Below are positions 60,462 to 64,000 of a DNA stretch of 64,000 bases, in pieces. Under the pieces are notes generated by a model. The model ran no database searches and was not told the origin of the DNA. It worked only from the letters and a program-made list of their open reading frames with translations. The number at the start of each line of letters is the position of its first letter. Position 1 is the stretch's first letter. This DNA comes from Pseudonocardiaceae bacterium YIM PH 21723 (GTDB lineage: Bacteria > Actinomycetota > Actinomycetes > Mycobacteriales > Pseudonocardiaceae): assembly GCA_003600225.1 (NCBI GenBank), contig QZFT01000042.1:1-64000 (forward strand), in the 5' to 3' direction. A program made the position numbers and the translations under genes.

Positions 60462-61693
60462 TTCTCAGAACCCACCTTCGCGACGAGGTCACGGAACGCC
60501 GTGTAGTTGGCCAGCACGTCCACATCGCCGGGCGGCAGCGACTGGATGGCGGCCACCGAGTCCTTCACCACCGTGTGCGGCACGTCGGCGTACTTCAGCC
60601 GGACGGACAGGTCGGCGGCGCGGCCACCGGCCACGACCACCCGGCGGCCCAGCAGCTGCTCGAAGTGCACGTCCCACAGCCAGGAGACGTCGAAGCCGTC
60701 CGCCTCGCGGCTGTTCACCACGAGCACCATCGGCCGGTCCCCGTCGGAGATGAGGTCCAGGCTGGCCAGCCAGCTGGCCGGGTTCTTCGCCAGCAGCAGG
60801 CGCGCCTTGCGTCCGTTGACGTTGACGTCCCGGTAGCGGCCGTCCACCGAGGACACCTGGTTGAGCTTCATCACGATGTCCTGGAAGCGGACGCCCTGCC
60901 GGTACGCGGTGGCCAGTGCGACGGCCGCGTTGCCCCGGTTGAAGGCACCCGGGAGCTGGAGGTTCAGCTCCAGCTTGGTGCCGTCGGGGGCGGTGACGGT
61001 GTCCCCGTCGAAGGTCCAGCCCGGGGTCGGCCGGCGCAGCCCGCAGGTGCAGTGCCACTCGGTGGTCGAGGTGTCGATGTGGTGGCCGCAGCGTGGGCAG
61101 GAGGCGGAGTCGCCCCGCCAGCTGGAGCCCATGGCCACCCACTCCACGTCCTTGGCGGACTGGGCGGCGGACACGATGAACGGGTCGTCGGCGTTGGCCA
61201 CGACGACCGCGTTCGGGTTGGCCTCGACGACCTTGCGGATCCGCTGTTCGACGGTGCGGATCTCGCCGACCCGGTCCAGCTGGTCGCGGCTCAGGTTCAG
61301 CAGCACCAGCATGGCCGGGTGCGCCTGCTCGGCGACCTGGTCGAGGTGCATCTCGTCGACTTCGAGGACGGCGTAACCGGCCTTCGGCTTGTTCATCAGC
61401 GCCGCGACGTGCCCGTCGGGCATGTTGGCGCCGGTGGCGTTGGTGGCGATCTCGCCCCGGGCGCCCAGCGCCTCGGTGATCATCCGGGTGGTGGTGGTCT
61501 TGCCGTTGGTCCCGGTGACCAGGATGACCCGGCGACCGCTGGTCAGCCGCTCCAGCGCGCGTGGTTCGAGGGCCAGTGCCACCCGGCCACCGATGATGGC
61601 GCCACTGCCCCGGCCGGCGGCACGGGACAGCCACGAGGCTGCTTTGCCCAGTTGGACGGCGACGCGCGTGCGGCCGTCAAGTGGTGCTGACAC
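60458..61693 (-). CDS. murT: Lipid II isoglutaminyl synthase subunit MurT
   Basis: The 411-residue Mur-ligase-like ATPase has the P-loop VTGTNGKTTTTRMI, the Mur ligase NLSRDQLDR segment, a four-Cys zinc ribbon (SCPRCGHHID and WHCTCGLRR) characteristic of MurT, and a C-terminal DUF1727 domain (VVNSREADGFDVSWLWD). The GTG at 61693 follows GGGAG; the frame is open to 61900 but without conservation. It forms an operon with gatD and the GT87 gene. Confidence 0.95.
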   Translation of the reverse strand: MSAPLDGRTRVAVQLGKAASWLSRAAGRGSGAIIGGRVALALEPRALERLTSGRRVILVTGTNGKTTTTRMITEALGARGEIATNATGANMPDGHVAALMNKPKAGYAVLEVDEMHLDQVAEQAHPAMLVLLNLSRDQLDRVGEIRTVEQRIRKVVEANPNAVVVANADDPFIVSAAQSAKDVEWVAMGSSWRGDSASCPRCGHHIDTSTTEWHCTCGLRRPTPGWTFDGDTVTAPDGTKLELNLQLPGAFNRGNAAVALATAYRQGVRFQDIVMKLNQVSSVDGRYRDVNVNGRKARLLLAKNPASWLASLDLISDGDRPMVLVVNSREADGFDVSWLWDVHFEQLLGRRVVVAGGRAADLSVRLKYADVPHTVVKDSVAAIQSLPPGDVDVLANYTAFRDLVAKVGSEK

Positions 61694-61775
61694 CGGTTCT
61701 CCCTGCCTCGATCCAGACCCCAGTGGCGAGGATACCCAGGCGTAGTTTTGGGGTTGTTTCGCGGCTGTTCCTCTC

Positions 61776-61958
61776 GGGCGGTGGGCGGCGCGCATTGTGT
61801 TGGGCCGCTTCTCAGGCCTCAAGGGCGCCTGCGGCGTCCGCTTCGCGGATTTCGCTGCGCTCAACCCTTGACCCCTGAGCCTCGGCGGCCCAAAGGGCAC
61901 GCCCTAAGGGGCAGGCGCTGCGCGGCCTGCCCCCACGGGCGCGCGCCGCCCACCGCCC
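61776..61958 (+). repeat. Structured element flanking HNH gene, left copy
   Basis: An 18-bp perfect terminal inverted repeat (GGGCGGTGGGCGGCGCGC at 61776-61793, complement at 61941-61958) encloses a nested stem with CTCAAGGGCG and CCCTTGA arms. It is homologous, in opposite orientation, to 63212-63400 and starts 17 nt past the HNH gene stop. Confidence 0.8.
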
Positions 61959-61974
61959 TTCCCGACGCACTCCC

Positions 61975-63114
61975 TTAACCATCTGGATCGGCTCCCGGAT
62001 CCATGCGGACCAGGAACTTCGCGCCGCTCGGACTCGTCCACACGAGATCACCGTTGGGCAGGAGCTCGTAGCCCCACCCGTGTTCCTCTTTGAGGATGTG
62101 GTGCCGTCGGCACAGCGGTGCCATGTCCCAGCCTCGGGTGATCTTGCAGTGTTGGTATTGCTCGCGGTGGTCCAAGTCAGCGGTGACTGCCGGTGCCTGA
62201 CAGTTCGGAAACCTGCATGTCTTGTGCCGGGTGATCAGGAAGTTCCGCTCGGTTTGGCTGAGTCGGTATCCCTTGCGGGAGAAGTCGATCCCCACCCCGG
62301 TCACGGGGTCGGTGATCATGCGCAGCCACACCGGCGAGGTCGCGGCCATCTGTCGTGCCATCGATCCGAGGATGGCTCCGTGGCCCTGCATTTCGGCGCC
62401 GTGTTCTTGTTTGCCTTCGATCACGTCCTTCGGGATGGTGATCACGATCTTCGGATCGACTGGCGCGAAACCCTCGGATCCTGCGCCACCGGCTGCGAGC
62501 ACAGCAGCCGCGAGGTCAGCGCGGGCTTGATCCTGGGTGCGTTCGTCGTCTTGGGTGCGTGTGTTGCGGACCTGCTGATCGATCGCCTGATACGCCGCCT
62601 GCACCTCCGGCGCCGTCGAATACAACCGCAACTCACCCATGCCGTCCGGTTGGCTGGTCACCGTGAACGACCGGTCCTTCTTGCGACGCTCATGTCTTTC
62701 CTGCGCGCCGTGCGGGTCGAGTTCCTGGATGTACCGCTCCCCAAGAGCACGCATCTCCGAATTCGACAGTTCATGCGCGGTAGGAAGCACCCTCTCCTCC
62801 ACCAACCCCGCCAACTCAGCATCGAGGGGTTTGGTGAGACTGTGCAGCATCTGGGCTTTTTTGACGTCGATCCCACCGGCCGCGAGGGCTTCTTGCGTGC
62901 AGGGCAGTTTCTCGTGCAGTGCTTGGGCGAGGGCGGCGAACTGGCTGATCTCGGCGGTGCTGACGGCCATCTCGACCCGGGTCTCCTCCCGATCGGAATC
63001 GAAGTCCGAGGAGGTCGACAGCAGCCCGTGCAGGTCCTGGAAGAAGTCGGCCATCACCATCGCCGCGAACCGGTATTTACCGGCCACGGATCTGGGGGTC
63101 AGGACTTGTTCCAT
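61975..63114 (-). CDS. DUF222 / 13E12-repeat HNH endonuclease
   Basis: The 379-residue protein has an N-terminal helical DUF222 region (ISQFAALAQALHEKL, KKAQMLHSLTKPLDAEL) and a C-terminal HNH nuclease motif: CRFPNCQAPA, LDHREQYQ and LCRRHHILKEEHGW. The family is known from the mycobacterial REP13E12 repeats and is abundant in actinobacteria, with an unproven mobile or phage-defence role. Both sides carry inverted copies of a 185-bp structured element, so gene plus flanks may form one selfish unit. Confidence 0.9.
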   Translation of the reverse strand: MEQVLTPRSVAGKYRFAAMVMADFFQDLHGLLSTSSDFDSDREETRVEMAVSTAEISQFAALAQALHEKLPCTQEALAAGGIDVKKAQMLHSLTKPLDAELAGLVEERVLPTAHELSNSEMRALGERYIQELDPHGAQERHERRKKDRSFTVTSQPDGMGELRLYSTAPEVQAAYQAIDQQVRNTRTQDDERTQDQARADLAAAVLAAGGAGSEGFAPVDPKIVITIPKDVIEGKQEHGAEMQGHGAILGSMARQMAATSPVWLRMITDPVTGVGIDFSRKGYRLSQTERNFLITRHKTCRFPNCQAPAVTADLDHREQYQHCKITRGWDMAPLCRRHHILKEEHGWGYELLPNGDLVWTSPSGAKFLVRMDPGADPDG

Positions 63115-63211
63115 GCCTCCATTTTAGTCGAACACGGAGGCGATTTCGAACCACTATCAGGTGATTAATTGAAGATCAACTCGCGCCGTAGGTTACCTCT
63201 GAATCACTGGA

Positions 63212-63400
63212 GCGGGTCGGTGGTGGGCGGGCGCGCCCCTGAAGAGGGCAGGCCCCAGCCTGCCCTTCATCTGCCCGTTTTTGCGCCAGAGGCTCACGGG
63301 TCAAGGGTGGAGCGAAGGGCGATCCGGCGAAGCCGGACGCGAAGCGCCCTTGACGCGTGAGTAGGCGCAAATAAACTGCGCCCGCCCACCACCGACCCGC
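63212..63400 (-). repeat. Structured element flanking HNH gene, right copy
   Basis: A 23-bp perfect terminal inverted repeat (starting GCGGGTCGGTGGTGGGCGG at 63212; complement at 63378-63400) encloses a nested GGTCAAGGG/CCCTTGAC stem. Reverse-complemented, its core aligns with the left copy. It begins 98 nt upstream of the HNH start. Confidence 0.8.
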
Positions 63401-63441
63401 CCCAGGCCCACCCGCCCAGCGGAACGATTACAGTCAGCCGG

Positions 63442-64000
63442 GTGGACTGGAACACCCCGGTAGACATCTACTGCGAGCGTCTCACCGCAGGCCCCTGGTC
63501 TGAACCGCTCAACGCGATCTCCAACCTCAGCTTCTTCGCCGCCGCCGTCTTCGCCTGGCTGCTGATCCGCCATCGCCAAGCGCCCGCGAGCATCAAGTGG
63601 GTGATCATCCTGCTGGCCCTGGTCGGGGTCGGCAGTTCCGCGTTCCACATCTACGCCGAGGTCTGGGGCAGCGCCCTGGACACGGGCTTCATCGCGCTCT
63701 GGGTGCTCTGGTACACCTGCGTCTACGCCCGCTTCTTCTGGCGCCTGTCCTGGAGATTCGCCTGGCTCGGCGCGCCGGCGATCATCGTGTTCGCCGTGCT
63801 GGTGCAGTTCACGCTGACCCCGATCCTGCCCGAGGGCGTCCGGCTGTACGCCGCGCCCGCGCTGGCGCTGCTCGGCATCACCGTCGCGTTGTCCGCCCGG
63901 GACGAGCTGAGCCGCTACATCCCCGGCTTCGCCACGGCCACCGCGTTGTTCTGGCTGTCGCTGACCTTCCGATCCATCGACGGCCCGGCCTGCCACAGCG
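63442..64000 (+). CDS. Ceramidase-like membrane protein (partial)
   Basis: The gene runs off the window end. From the GTG at 63442, VDWNTPVDIYCERLTAGPW is followed by NAISNLSFFAAAVFAWLLI, the GVGSSAFHIYAEVWGSALDTG segment with His/Asp candidates for the zinc site, and further membrane segments. This order resembles bacterial ceramidase-family (alkaline ceramidase) proteins. At least five membrane segments are visible in 186 residues. Confidence 0.8.
   Translation, partial: MDWNTPVDIYCERLTAGPWSEPLNAISNLSFFAAAVFAWLLIRHRQAPASIKWVIILLALVGVGSSAFHIYAEVWGSALDTGFIALWVLWYTCVYARFFWRLSWRFAWLGAPAIIVFAVLVQFTLTPILPEGVRLYAAPALALLGITVALSARDELSRYIPGFATATALFWLSLTFRSIDGPACHS

Noticed and set aside
1-64000. CRISPR array, riboswitch or biosynthetic gene cluster
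   Set aside because: No regularly spaced repeats, no known riboswitch core and no NRPS/PKS/RiPP core enzymes were seen.

Overview
The window is high-GC DNA with GTG/TTG starts, strong AGGAGG-type ribosome sites and a typical actinobacterial gene set: PhoU, LCP cell-wall ligase, MurT/GatD, DUF6328, DUF6355, GT87 and 13E12-type HNH genes. It most resembles a Pseudonocardiales chromosome (the Amycolatopsis, Saccharothrix or Kutzneria kind of genome). I infer this from gene content and style; no ribosomal RNA is present to confirm it.

Layout. 0-11 kb holds housekeeping and envelope genes: phoU with a candidate PHO box, an LCP protein, a GGDEF protein, a tRNA-dihydrouridine synthase, a HicAB-type pair whose toxin frame carries a stop at codon 4, a TetR/membrane-protein divergon, a SodC-like protein and lysA. 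11.1-18.2 kb is a decayed integrative element in a tRNA-Lys(TTT) gene. It is bounded by a 43-bp direct repeat and carries an integrase C-terminal stub, an IS701-type transposase scrap, a SLOG-fold protein, a helix-turn-helix/TPR regulator and an antitoxin/toxin-like pair. 18.2-21.8 kb has a TetR/NmrA divergon, a DUF1761 protein and unknown genes. 21.8-28.2 kb is a predicted LacI-family regulon: a secreted PLD-like protein, a metallophosphoesterase plus SnoaL-like protein, and an MFS transporter, each preceded by a CTnAAACGTTTnAG operator. 28.2-32.7 kb is an exosortase-type locus: exosortase and glycosyltransferase 2 on one strand, and a divergently encoded exported protein, a 52-residue LAxTG-like membrane miniprotein and a UDP-GlcNAc 2-epimerase on the other. 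32.5-41.3 kb holds an oxidoreductase/GlxA-type regulator pair, repeat-rich intergenic DNA, two tandem secreted peptidases and small genes.

41.5-54.6 kb is the most unusual region. It is a phosphate (pst) transporter operon in which pstC, pstA and a membrane-tethered pstS are separated from pstB by seven genes for exported or membrane-anchored proteins. These include two large or binding-protein-like proteins, three proteins sharing a duplicated two-cysteine module (one also carries Ig-like domains, one ends in an LAxTG sorting signal), a DUF916-like protein and a sortase homologue lacking both the catalytic His and Cys. Stop/start overlaps link most of these genes, so they probably form one surface complex. 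54.6-64 kb returns to sugar epimerase, MBL-fold hydrolase, LysE-type exporter, RNase III, DUF6355 and GT87 genes, gatD-murT (lipid II amidation), an HNH endonuclease flanked by two inverted copies of a structured element, and the start of a ceramidase-like membrane protein.

The intergenic DNA is rich in dispersed palindromes. One family (CCGAAGTTGRCGA...) occurs five times with compensatory changes in its stem, and one copy lies in frame inside the pstS signal-peptide coding region.
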